DNA from: an uncultured Bacillaceae bacterium
GTDB lineage: Bacteria > Bacillota > Bacilli > Bacillales > Caldibacillaceae
Assembly: GCA_937934645.1 (NCBI GenBank)
Contig: CALGYZ010000016.1
Span: 1 to 38,791, forward strand
Reading direction: 5' to 3'
Length of the DNA: 38,791 nt
Shown: in pieces, positions 31,553-38,791 of the stretch
How the letters are laid out: each line of letters opens with the position of its first letter
Position numbering within the stretch: the first letter of the stretch is position 1
Notes under the pieces: generated by a model
The model's input: only the letters and a program-made list of their open reading frames with translations
What the model was told of the DNA's origin: nothing
Databases searched by the model: none
Translations under genes and position numbers: made by a program

Positions 31553-31615
31553 AAATTTAGTCTGTACATTTTCTGAACGGAGCAGTTTACCGCAGTACCG
31601 GAAGGAGGAAAGGGT

Positions 31616-33727
31616 GTGGACGGGAAAACCAAAACGTACCGAATTGAAGGCTTGTCCTGTACAAACTGTGCCAAAACCTTTGAAAATAATGTAAAAAATC
31701 TGGAAGGGGTCATTGATGCGGAAGTGAATTTTGGCGCGGCAAAACTTACCGTAACTGGCCATACGACAATCGAAGAGCTGGAAAAAGCCGGTGCTTTTGA
31801 CAATTTAAAGATCCGCGATGAACGAGAGCGTCCGGTGGAACGGGTTCCTGTTTGGAAAGCAAAAGAAAATCGAAAAGTATATCTATCTGCCGTAATTTTT
31901 GCGGCCAGCTGGTTGTTGAGCCGGATTTATGGAGCCGGTCATCTCATTCCGACGGCCGGATACGGACTGGCTATGGTCATCGGCGGTTACTCCTTGTTTC
32001 TGACCGGCCTGAAAAATTTAATCCGGCTTCATTTTGATATGCATACGCTGATGACGATTGCGATTATCGGCGCGGCGCTGATCGGCGAATGGGGAGAAGG
32101 CGCGGCGGTCGTGATCCTGTTTGCCATTAGTGAAGCCTTGGAACGGTATTCGATGGACCGGGCAAGAAGTTCCATCCGGTCACTAATGTCCTTGTCACCG
32201 GAGGAAGCGCTGATCCGGCGGGACGGCCGGGAATTGACCGTTCCGGTCGAAGAGGTAAAACCCGGTGACATTATGCTTGTCAAGCCCGGACAAAAATTGG
32301 CCTTGGACGGGGTGGTGACAAAAGGCAGATCCCCGGTGGACGAATCATCCATCACCGGCGAATCGTTTCCCGTGGTCAAACAAGAGGGGGATGAAGTTTT
32401 CGCCGGCACGTTGAATAAGGAAGGTTATTTGGAAGTCCGGGTCATGAAACGAGCGGAGGAAACAACACTTGCCAAAATTATCCATCTCGTTGAGGAAGCA
32501 CAGAATGAAAAGGCCCCGGCACAGAAATTTGTCGACCGTTTTGCTCGGTATTATACTCCGGCCATATTAATCTTTGCTTTTTGCCTTGCTGTGATTCCGC
32601 CGCTTGTTTGGAAAGCGGACTGGGGCGAGTGGATTTACCGCGGCCTTGCCGTGCTTGTCGTCGGCTGTCCGTGTGCGCTTGTTGTTTCCACTCCGGTTGC
32701 GATTGTGACTGCGATTGGCAATGCGGCAAAAAATGGTGTCCTGATTAAAGGCGGTGTTTATTTGGAAGAACTGGCCCATATCAAAACGGTGGCCTTTGAC
32801 AAGACCGGAACGTTGACGAAGGGAAGTCCGGTGGTAACTGATATCGTTTCGTTCGGCAACAGAAAAGCGGAAAAGATCCTGAAAGCGGCAGCAGCACTGG
32901 AAGCGCATTCAGAACATCCGGTAGCTGCTGCCATCGTGAAAAAAGCAGAAGAAGAGGGGGTCCGTTACCGGTCGCTTCCTGTAGATGATTTCCAGTCGGT
33001 TACCGGCTCTGGAGTGAAAGGGAAAATCAACGGAAAACCGTTCAGGATCGGAAAGCCGGAATTTTTCCCAGCTTCCGTAAGCAAGGTGCCACCGGTTACG
33101 GAACATGTCAACCGTTTAGAAGATGAAGGAAAAACGGTGGTCTTATTAGGTAGCGACAGCGGAATTTACGGTCTGTTTGCCATCCGGGATGAACTCCGCA
33201 GCGGAACAAAAGAAATGATTGCAAAGCTTTATGACGCCGGAATCGAACAAACAGTAATGTTGACGGGCGATCATGAACGGACGGCCAGGGCCATAGGCAA
33301 GAATGCCGGCATTCAAACCGTCCAAGCCGGCTTAATGCCGGAGGAGAAACTCGATTTTATAAGAAAGTTGAAACAGAAGTATGGAAAAGTGGCCATGGTC
33401 GGCGACGGTGTGAATGATGCCCCCGCCCTTGCTGCGGCAACAACCGGGATTGCCATGGGAAAAGCGGGGACGGACGCAGCGCTCGAAACGGCGGATATTG
33501 CATTAATGTCCGACGACCTGGAAAAGCTTCCGTATTTGATCAAACTGAGCCGGAAGACGCTGTCCATCATAAAGCAAAATATTACCTTTTCTCTGGCAGT
33601 GAAACTCATCGCCCTTTTGCTGGCATTTCCGGGCTGGCTTACACTTTGGATCGCTATTTTTGCTGACATGGGCGCGACTTTGATCGTCACGTTAAACAGC
33701 TTGCGCTTAATCGGGAAAAACATATGA
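31616..33727 (+). CDS. cadA: Heavy-metal P1B-type ATPase (CadA/ZntA-like)
   Basis: A 703-residue metal-exporting ATPase. One N-terminal metal-binding domain (1-70, GLSCTNCA with Cys15 and Cys18), eight membrane helices, TGES (247-250), the transport-site CPC (351-353), phosphorylation DKTGT (395-399), an HP motif (SEHPVA), GDGVNDAP. The MEEC..K-type features and the CPC point to a Zn/Cd/Pb exporter, with an Asp in the last helix pair (IFADMGAT). GTG 31616 follows GGAAGGAGGAAAGG. No cadC or csoR lies adjacent; the Crp/Fnr-like gene upstream is the only nearby regulator. Confidence 0.93.
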   Translation: MDGKTKTYRIEGLSCTNCAKTFENNVKNLEGVIDAEVNFGAAKLTVTGHTTIEELEKAGAFDNLKIRDERERPVERVPVWKAKENRKVYLSAVIFAASWLLSRIYGAGHLIPTAGYGLAMVIGGYSLFLTGLKNLIRLHFDMHTLMTIAIIGAALIGEWGEGAAVVILFAISEALERYSMDRARSSIRSLMSLSPEEALIRRDGRELTVPVEEVKPGDIMLVKPGQKLALDGVVTKGRSPVDESSITGESFPVVKQEGDEVFAGTLNKEGYLEVRVMKRAEETTLAKIIHLVEEAQNEKAPAQKFVDRFARYYTPAILIFAFCLAVIPPLVWKADWGEWIYRGLAVLVVGCPCALVVSTPVAIVTAIGNAAKNGVLIKGGVYLEELAHIKTVAFDKTGTLTKGSPVVTDIVSFGNRKAEKILKAAAALEAHSEHPVAAAIVKKAEEEGVRYRSLPVDDFQSVTGSGVKGKINGKPFRIGKPEFFPASVSKVPPVTEHVNRLEDEGKTVVLLGSDSGIYGLFAIRDELRSGTKEMIAKLYDAGIEQTVMLTGDHERTARAIGKNAGIQTVQAGLMPEEKLDFIRKLKQKYGKVAMVGDGVNDAPALAAATTGIAMGKAGTDAALETADIALMSDDLEKLPYLIKLSRKTLSIIKQNITFSLAVKLIALLLAFPGWLTLWIAIFADMGATLIVTLNSLRLIGKNI

Positions 33728-33728
33728 A

Positions 33729-33756
33729 CCACGGGTCATCTTCCCGTGGCTTTTTA
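33729..33756 (+). terminator. Terminator after cadA
   Basis: CCACGGG (33729-33735) with CCCGTGG (33743-33749), then T5. Confidence 0.88.
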
Positions 33757-34135
33757 TGAAAAAATTTTATCCGGAAACCCAGTATGTGCTTAATAAGCCG
33801 TGCTAAATGGAAAAGGATAAATTTTTATTCCGGCCGTGCTGAAATGTCCGATACACCGGGGGTTATGGCAGGGAAGGGGGGCAGACCGGCATGTTTTGTC
33901 CGATAAACGGTCCCTTATGGACAAACCACCGGAACAGGCAGAATGTGATGTCCTTTAGACTGTTTCTAACGGACACCGGATTGGAAAAGAAGACGGGATT
34001 GGGCGATTGCCGGTTTCCGTCGGACAAAATGTGTTAGCCCGGCTTTCACAATATCTTTAGGAGCCTGTTTGTGGACAAAACTTTGTCAGGCATGATCAGA
34101 AATATCCATAACAGTTGCATGCGGACCATGATTGT

Positions 34136-34151
34136 TCAAACGGCCGTTTGA
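34136..34151. repeat. Perfect 16-bp palindrome, operator-like
   Basis: TCAAACGGCCGTTTGA is its own reverse complement. TetR- and LacI-type operators have such form. A second copy with a changed centre lies 198 bases downstream. Confidence 0.6.
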
Positions 34152-34333
34152 TTAAATATGGTAAAACCGGCAGTAAATCAGTGATTCCAGATGCCGGGTA
34201 AAGCAGGATCCAAAATTGAAAACATCCGTGGCATGGCCCGGTAGGGGATCAATGAAGTTTGTCACGTTATGCCGGAATTTCTGGAACCGGTGATCCGTAA
34301 AAACTGGAATAACCGCTCATTTTTCTGTTTTTA

Positions 34334-34349
34334 TCAAACGTTTGTTTGA
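34334..34349. repeat. Second operator-like palindrome
   Basis: TCAAACGTTTGTTTGA shares TCAAACG and GTTTGA with the palindrome at 34136, with two central mismatches to perfect symmetry. Confidence 0.5.
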
Positions 34350-34411
34350 ATGAGCAATTTTGACAAAAAAGGACGTAAACCGGTTCTGCCTGTAATGGAA
34401 ACGATTTTCCA

Positions 34412-34462
34412 AAATAAAAAATGATTGTCCAGAAGGCCGTTCATAATGCGGCGCGGACAGTC
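34412..34462 (-). terminator. Terminator of the acyl-CoA synthetase gene
   Basis: On the minus strand GACTGTCC / GGACAATC form the outer stem of a longer hairpin, followed by ATTTTTTATTTT. Confidence 0.65.
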
Positions 34463-34471
34463 CGGAGGGAT

Positions 34472-36433
34472 TTATAAATTTTTTACGGCTTCTTTAATAT
34501 GTTCCACTGCGCCGGGGTTTTCCAGCCCGGTAATGTCGCCTTTCACCGTGCCGGTGACGACGATTTCTTTCAGCAGGCGGCGCATAATTTTTCCGCTCAC
34601 GGTTTTTGGCAGCTGCTCGACGAAGACGACCGTTTTCGGAAGGGCAATTTTTCCGATTTGCTGCTCAATGCTTGCCCGGATTTCCTTTTCCAATTCTTCT
34701 TTATTCCGGTTGTTGCCGGATAAGCGGACAAATACAACAGGAACTTCCCCTTTGATCGGGTCAGGAACACCGATGACAGCGGCTTCTGCTGCTCCTTCAC
34801 ATTCCAAAACAGCGCTTTCCATTTCCATTGTGCTCAACCGATGTCCAGCCACATTAAACGCGTCATCGGAGCGGCCGACTACCCAAATATAGCCGTCTTC
34901 GTCAATCAGGGTGAGATCACTCGTGAAATAGCAGCCTTCCACCTGGCTGAAATAGGCTTCATAGTAACGTTCCGGTTCTTTCCAGAGCGTCCGGCATAAC
35001 ATCGGAAACGGTTTCCGGATGACCATGTTACCTAATTCTCCCGGCTTTACCGGCTTTCCGTCGCGGTCCACGACAGCTATATCCGCTCCGAGGAATTGGA
35101 TGCCGGCGGAGCCCGGTTTCATCGGTGTTAGCCAGGCAGCTCCGGCGATCGGACTGCCGGCGGTTTCGGTTTGTCCCCATGTATTATTCACTGCAACCTT
35201 TTTCTTTCCGAGCTTTTCATATGTCCAGTACCATGTTTCCGGATCAAACGGTTCGCCGACGAGGGAAATGACATCCAGGCAGGACAAGTCAAACGATTCC
35301 AGCACTTCATCCCCCAGACTTTTCATCATCCGCAAGGCTGTCGGGGCGGTAAACAATTTGTTGACCCGGTATTTTTCGATAATTTCATAAAACCTTGTTT
35401 TTCTCGGATAATCGATCGCTCCCTCATAAATAACGGACGTTACCCCGTTGGCCAGGGCGCCTGCGATTCCCCAAATATGCATGGTCAGCCAGCCGATATC
35501 CGCCGAACACCAGAAAACATCGTCTTCCCGGTGGTCCATATGGTATTTGGCATAAATATAATTTTGAATGACGAAAGCGGTTCCGGAATGAACGACCCCT
35601 TTCGGCTTACCGGTTGTCCCGCTCGTGTAAAATACGATTCCGGGCTCATTGGCTTCCAGCGGTTCGGGTTCGCAAATGATGCTCTCATTTTGAATGACAT
35701 CATGCCACCAGTAATCCCGTCCCTTTTGCATGGAAACTTGTTTTCCGAGCCGGTTGACGACGATGATATGTTCAATGGAGGGGATATCCGGAACGACCGC
35801 ATCCGCTTTTTCCTTCAACGGGATGACACGGCCGCGGCGGAGAGTCGCATCGCATGTAATAATTACTTTTGGTTCAAAATTTACCAGCCGGTTTTTTAAC
35901 GATTTTTCCGAATATCCGGAGAAGATCGTGTTATAAACCGCACCGATTCGGAAGCATGCGAGAACGGCGATGAATGCTTCGGCGATGTTCGGTAAAAAAA
36001 TTGCGACCCCGTCGCCTTTTTTCACTCCAAATGAGCGCATAGCGTTGGCGAACCGGTTTACTTCTGCAAGCAGCATTTGATACGTGTAAAATTTCGTATC
36101 GCCGTTTTCCCCCTCCCAGATGATGGCCGTCCGGTTAGCGGCGCCCCGTTCACGTTCAATATGACGGTCCAAAAGGTTTACGCAAGGGTTTGTAATTCCG
36201 CCGGAGAAAAACTCAAAATCCGGCAATTTGCCGCGCATCGTTTTTTTCCATGGTTTAAACCAGACGAAATCCCGTGCCACATCCGCCCAAAATTTTTCCG
36301 GATTTTCATGCGATTCCTTTAAAAGTTTTTCAAAGGCCTGCCTTGACCCGATTGTTGTCCTTTTTTCTTTCTCCGGATCCGGATAAATGAGCCTGCTTTC
36401 TTTTACGACTTGTAAAATACCGCTGACATCCAT
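34472..36433 (-). CDS. Acyl-CoA synthetase, AMP-forming (Acs-like, probably longer acyl chains than acetate)
   Basis: A 653-residue ligase of the acetyl-CoA synthetase family, with the same length and layout as Acs: the N-terminal PEKFWADVA...W, phosphate loop TSGTTGKPKG (about 270-279), hinge GRSDDAFNVAGHRLS, and acetylatable Lys615 in PKTVSGKIMRRLL. But the motif written WWQTETGG in true Acs is TWGQTETAG here, so the Trp that limits the pocket to acetate is Gly, and VTGHSY is LTMHIW. Known work on Acs shows Trp-to-Gly widens specificity, so propionate, butyrate or branched acids are likelier substrates. ATG 36433 fits AAAGGGGA 7 bases upstream; GTG 36436 is possible. Confidence 0.85.
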   Translation of the reverse strand: MDVSGILQVVKESRLIYPDPEKEKRTTIGSRQAFEKLLKESHENPEKFWADVARDFVWFKPWKKTMRGKLPDFEFFSGGITNPCVNLLDRHIERERGAANRTAIIWEGENGDTKFYTYQMLLAEVNRFANAMRSFGVKKGDGVAIFLPNIAEAFIAVLACFRIGAVYNTIFSGYSEKSLKNRLVNFEPKVIITCDATLRRGRVIPLKEKADAVVPDIPSIEHIIVVNRLGKQVSMQKGRDYWWHDVIQNESIICEPEPLEANEPGIVFYTSGTTGKPKGVVHSGTAFVIQNYIYAKYHMDHREDDVFWCSADIGWLTMHIWGIAGALANGVTSVIYEGAIDYPRKTRFYEIIEKYRVNKLFTAPTALRMMKSLGDEVLESFDLSCLDVISLVGEPFDPETWYWTYEKLGKKKVAVNNTWGQTETAGSPIAGAAWLTPMKPGSAGIQFLGADIAVVDRDGKPVKPGELGNMVIRKPFPMLCRTLWKEPERYYEAYFSQVEGCYFTSDLTLIDEDGYIWVVGRSDDAFNVAGHRLSTMEMESAVLECEGAAEAAVIGVPDPIKGEVPVVFVRLSGNNRNKEELEKEIRASIEQQIGKIALPKTVVFVEQLPKTVSGKIMRRLLKEIVVTGTVKGDITGLENPGAVEHIKEAVKNL

Positions 36434-36610
36434 CACCGATTCCCCTTTCTTGAAAATGGATCATCATTCCTGTCAGTGTGGTTCGATTTGAAAATGCAAG
36501 AATCAATCCATCGGAAATTTTGTCCGGAAGCTAATACATGCCTCACTAAAATTTATGAGGGGAAAAGAAAAAAATGACGGAATGGGGACTGGAAACGAGA
36601 GGATGTCCGG
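36434..36610. other. Upstream region of the acyl-CoA synthetase
   Basis: No gene is supported. I found no CcpA cre or other recognisable operator in it. Confidence 0.35.
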
Positions 36611-36643
36611 ACAAAAAAGAACCGGCGGGAGGGCCGGTTCTTT
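36611..36643 (-). terminator. Terminator of fetAB
   Basis: On the minus strand AAGAACCGGC / GCCGGTTCTT with a TTTTTT tail directly after fetB. Confidence 0.9.
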
Positions 36644-36663
36644 GTGGAAGATGGAATGCAGAT

Positions 36664-37422
36664 TTAGTTGTTGCTTTTCCGGATCAGCTGCATCTGTTCG
36701 TTAAACAATGCGGGATAAGATAAAAAGCCGAGCATGACGCTGGTTATGACGGCGGTCGTTAGCAGTAAAAAGAGCACCAGCAATTGAAACTGCACGGCCT
36801 GGACCGGGTCGGCCCCGGCGATAATCTGGCCGCTCATCATGCCCGGCAATTGTACGAGTCCGATCGTTTTCTGGCTTTCGATTGTTGGAATGGTGCCGGC
36901 TTTAATGGAAGCAATTAATTGCCGGTGTACCGCCTGTTTCGGTGTACCGCCGAGAGACAGGATCAGTTCGGTTTCTTCACGGCCGCTTTGGACTTCGGCT
37001 GTGAACCGGTTTAAAAAAAGAATGGACAGTACCATGGAGTTACCGATGACCATGCCGCTTAACGGAATAATATATTGGGCTTCGGGCGGAGTAATCCCGA
37101 AACCGATTAAAATGCCCTGGGTCAGGATTTCCACAAAGGTGAGCGTCAAGACCAGCTTCCATGTAATTCCGCGGATTTGCACACCTTTTTTCCGGGCATT
37201 TTGGACGGCGGCGCCGATCATTAACATAATCATAAGAAGAATATAAATGAAATGATCGGCATCGAAGACGAACTGCAGGATATATCCGACGGCCAGGAGC
37301 TGGATGATGGAGCGAACCGTAGCGATCACCGTATCTTTTTCCAGCCCCAATTTCAACGTTTTCGATAAGAAAAGCGGGATCAGGACAAAAATCAGTGCCA
37401 GTGATAACGTGATATAATTCAA
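36664..37422 (-). CDS. fetB: Iron-exporter permease FetB (UPF0014)
   Basis: A 252-residue membrane protein with about six helices. Family marks include TVIATVRSIIQLLAVGYIL near the N-terminus, PLSGMVIGNSM, LGGTPKQAVH and TIGLVQLPGMMSGQI.AG.DP. In E. coli FetAB exports iron and raises resistance to oxidative stress. The gene overlaps fetA by four bases (ATGA). The direction of transport and metal here are inferred from family. Confidence 0.88.
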   Translation of the reverse strand: MNYITLSLALIFVLIPLFLSKTLKLGLEKDTVIATVRSIIQLLAVGYILQFVFDADHFIYILLMIMLMIGAAVQNARKKGVQIRGITWKLVLTLTFVEILTQGILIGFGITPPEAQYIIPLSGMVIGNSMVLSILFLNRFTAEVQSGREETELILSLGGTPKQAVHRQLIASIKAGTIPTIESQKTIGLVQLPGMMSGQIIAGADPVQAVQFQLLVLFLLLTTAVITSVMLGFLSYPALFNEQMQLIRKSNN

Positions 37423-38150
37423 TATTTTACCCCCTTTAAAAACTGCTTAACACGTTCATTTTTTGGTGCTTCCAGAATGGATATATCCCCGGTTTCCGCA
37501 ATTTCGCCTTCCATCATGATCCACATATAATCTCCGACTGCCTTTGCCTCATCCAAATTATGGGTAATCCAAACGATGGTTGTCCCGAATTCCCGGTTGA
37601 TCGTTAAAACGAGCTTTTCAATTTCCTGTTGCGAGACGCGGTCAAGGGCGGATGTAATTTCATCAAGCAATAATATTTTCGGACGGTTGACAAGTGTCCG
37701 GGCTATGGAAACTTTTTGTCTTTCCCCGCCGGATAGATCCCGGGCATTTTGCATTAAAAAATGTTCCCCCAGGCCGACGAGGGACAACAACCGTTTTCCT
37801 TCTTTTTCATCCAGCCGTTTTCCCCGCAACTCAAGCGGGAGGGATAAATTGTCCATGACCGTTCCGTCAATCATCGGGGCGTTTTGCAAAGCAAGTCCGA
37901 CGGTCCGTCTCAGTTCAACCGGACGGTATTCATTAATATGTTTTCCAAGGATGTATATATTGCCGGAATCCGGCGAAGACAATCCATTACAAAGCCGGAA
38001 TAAAGTGGACTTTCCCGATCCGGAAGGCCCGGCAATGGCAGTAATTTTTCCTTTGGGAAAGAAGCCGGATATATTTTTTAAAATCGTGGTCCCGCCTGCG
38101 GAATAGTTTACATTTTCAAAGCGGATCGCATGTTCCTGTCCGTTAGTCAA
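37419..38150 (-). CDS. fetA: Iron-exporter ATPase FetA
   Basis: A 243-residue ABC ATPase with Walker A GPSGSGKST (about 40-48), Q-loop LALQNAPM, signature LSGGERQK and Walker B ILLLDEITSALD, with the switch His in ITHN. TTG 38150 is chosen because AAGGAAG ends 9 bases upstream and the product starts MTNGQEHAIRFENV; the ATG further upstream (38201) adds a stretch rich in Ile, Phe and Lys that is not family-typical. First gene of a two-gene operon with fetB. A strong hairpin occupies its leader. Confidence 0.88.
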   Translation of the reverse strand: MTNGQEHAIRFENVNYSAGGTTILKNISGFFPKGKITAIAGPSGSGKSTLFRLCNGLSSPDSGNIYILGKHINEYRPVELRRTVGLALQNAPMIDGTVMDNLSLPLELRGKRLDEKEGKRLLSLVGLGEHFLMQNARDLSGGERQKVSIARTLVNRPKILLLDEITSALDRVSQQEIEKLVLTINREFGTTIVWITHNLDEAKAVGDYMWIMMEGEIAETGDISILEAPKNERVKQFLKGVKY

Positions 38151-38199
38151 GACAATCACTTCCTTATATAGAAATGGAAAAATAATCTTCATAATCAAC

Positions 38200-38248
38200 A
38201 AGCCGCAATATGGATCCGGACTTCACCGCTCAGACGGACATGCGGCTT
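38200..38248 (-). other. Leader hairpin of fetAB, possible RNA element
   Basis: An outer 8-bp perfect stem AAGCCGCA / TGCGGCTT, then an inner interrupted stem ATG..TCCG / CGGACAT around a 16-base loop. It lies about 50 bases upstream of the fetA start. No T run follows on either strand, so it is not a simple terminator. Role unknown. Confidence 0.5.
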
Positions 38249-38297
38249 ATCCGATTGTGATGTGCTATTAATATTTTACCAAAAGGAGGTACTGGAA

Positions 38298-38423
38298 ATA
38301 AAAAACAGCTTCAACAAGAAAAATAAAGCAAATTTTCCGTTTGTTATAAAACAGAAAAGATGTTTTTACCGTTATTCCGCTTGTCAAGAAAAAATTAAAA
38401 TGCGTAAACCCTTGATACAATAA
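38298..38423 (+). CDS. Possible 41-residue basic peptide with AUA start
   Basis: A perfect AAAGGAGGT (38282-38290) has no ATG, GTG or TTG at a useful distance. The codon 8 bases after its GGAGG is ATA (38298), which opens a 41-codon frame ending at TAA 38421-38423. The peptide begins (M)KNSFNKKNKANF and is very basic. It could be a gene whose ATG mutated to ATA, a rare AUA start, or chance. No family recognised. Confidence 0.25.
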   Translation: MKNSFNKKNKANFPFVIKQKRCFYRYSACQEKIKMRKPLIQ

Positions 38424-38473
38424 GTTTTCCGGCGAAGTATCGAATTTTGTCGAAAGAATTTTCTAAAAAGTCG

Positions 38474-38501
38474 TTGCATTTTAAATTTTGTGTTATATAA
38501 T
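38474..38501 (+). promoter_or_regulatory. Promoter of the Cys-rich peptide gene
   Basis: TTGCAT (38474-38479), 16-bp spacer, TATAAT (38496-38501). The predicted start point is about 38508, just before the tandem operator-like repeats. Confidence 0.65.
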
Positions 38502-38519
38502 AAGAATCAAACAACAAAT

Positions 38520-38548
38520 CTGTAATAATACATACTGTAATAGTACAG
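38520..38548 (+). promoter_or_regulatory. Tandem operator-like repeats in the Cys-rich peptide leader
   Basis: CTGTAATAATACA (38520-38532) and CTGTAATAGTACAG (38535-38548) are direct repeats, each with internal TGTA/TACA symmetry, 15 bases apart. They lie at about +12 to +41 of the predicted transcript, a place where a repressor would block elongation. Confidence 0.5.
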
Positions 38549-38570
38549 AACAAAACGAGGGGGGATTTCA

Positions 38571-38717
38571 ATGAATTGCAGAACTTGTGACGGACACGGG
38601 GAAATGCCTTGCACCTGCCATCTGGGAAGAGGATCACGGAGCAGACAGTGCAGTGTTTGCCGGGGTACCGGAATGACAGCGTGCAGTCGTTGCAACGGGT
38701 CCGGATACATCGATTAA
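38571..38717 (+). CDS. 48-residue CXXCXGXG (DnaJ zinc-finger-like) peptide
   Basis: The peptide has four CxxC-type units: CRTCDGHG (3-10), a degenerate CTCHLGRG (14-21), CSVCRGTG (27-34) and CSRCNGSG (38-45), i.e. the zinc-binding repeats of the DnaJ central domain with nothing else. Eight cysteines can bind two zinc ions. B. subtilis anti-TRAP (53 residues) shares this idea with only one such unit, so a zinc-dependent protein-binding role is conceivable, but no family name is certain. GAGGGGGG ends 7 to 8 bases before ATG 38571. No terminator is visible in the remaining 74 bases. Confidence 0.8.
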   Translation: MNCRTCDGHGEMPCTCHLGRGSRSRQCSVCRGTGMTACSRCNGSGYID

Positions 38718-38791
38718 TACGAACGTGGTTACTTTTTAATCAGAATATTTACAATTATCATTAAAGATTTTGTTTTCACAAAACTGTTATA

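Larger units (their letters stand above)
33757..34411. other. Convergent intergenic region with two palindromes
   Basis: No supported gene over about 650 bases. It contains two related 16-bp palindromes, TCAAACGGCCGTTTGA (34136-34151, perfect) and TCAAACGTTTGTTTGA (34334-34349, near-perfect), and several copies of GGACAAA or its complement (near 33898, 33919, 34021 and 34071). These look like operator sites stranded after loss of the gene they controlled, but that is inference. Confidence 0.5.

Noticed and set aside
33891..34037. Short plus-strand frame starting MFCPINGPLW after a G-rich stretch
   Set aside because: No family, unusual composition, and the preceding G run is not a good ribosome-binding site at the right distance.
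35171..35899. 242-codon plus-strand frame
   Set aside because: Antisense to the acyl-CoA synthetase gene with no ribosome-binding site or family similarity.
38571..38717. Annotation of the Cys-rich peptide as anti-TRAP
   Set aside because: Only the CXXCXGXG idea is shared; the N- and C-terminal parts of anti-TRAP are absent and no trp genes are near.
1..38791. Prophage, integrative element, transposon or CRISPR array
   Set aside because: No transposase, integrase with catalytic domain, terminal repeats or spaced repeats were found; composition and codon style are uniform.

Overview
The window looks like chromosome from a spore-forming, motile member of the Bacillaceae. The evidence is the arginase / cdaA-cdaR-glmM neighbourhood, strong AAGGAGG ribosome-binding sites with frequent TTG and GTG starts, a YuzL-type small spore protein, the MntR and MhqR operators, and Bacillus-type gene families throughout. 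No plasmid, phage, insertion-sequence, CRISPR, rRNA or tRNA signal was found. I cannot name the species.

Layout. 1-4.3 kb: the 3' end of arginase, then an intergenic gap holding an inverted sigma-factor relic where sigW-rsiW stands in relatives, then cdaA-cdaR-glmM (c-di-AMP synthesis and cell-wall precursor). glmS does not follow. 4.4-6.5 kb: a DUF4256 protein, a TipAL-type regulator split by an in-frame amber codon, and an NTF2-like protein. 6.8-9.6 kb: a c-di-GMP-I riboswitch and terminator in front of a dCache chemoreceptor and a small SwrA-like protein, forming a motility module. 9.9-14.4 kb: a divergent PurC, arsenate reductase, a DUF6141 protein, a sulfotransferase, YuzL and an AI-2E-family membrane protein. 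14.4-18.4 kb: a quinone/electrophile defence block (mhqO-mhqD, then a PHP phosphoesterase, then an azoreductase). Matching MhqR-like sites precede mhqO and the azoreductase.

18.4-25.7 kb (mostly minus strand): glycerate kinase with a DASS permease, an mntABCD manganese importer under an MntR box, and the DUF1659-DUF2922-YvrJ trio. 25.8-30.0 kb: a frameshifted DUF1648 gene and a thiamine salvage operon tenA-thiW-thiD-thiM-thiE under a TPP riboswitch. 30.2-34.4 kb: a Crp/Fnr regulator with a His/Cys-rich N-terminus, a decayed ABC-permease relic, a CadA-type metal P-type ATPase and a palindrome-bearing convergent gap. 34.4-38.8 kb: an acyl-CoA synthetase whose acetate-pocket tryptophan is replaced by glycine, a fetAB-type iron exporter, and a 48-residue DnaJ-zinc-finger-like peptide behind a good promoter and two tandem operator-like repeats.

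Two themes stand out. Regulation is readable directly: two riboswitches, MntR and MhqR boxes, and a MerR-type promoter with a 19-bp spacer. Gene decay is also visible: sigma-factor relic, amber-split tipA, frameshifted DUF1648 gene and MacB-like permease relic. The most interesting candidate system is the c-di-GMP-riboswitch / chemoreceptor / SwrA-like unit. All family assignments are from memory of sequence motifs, with no database search.
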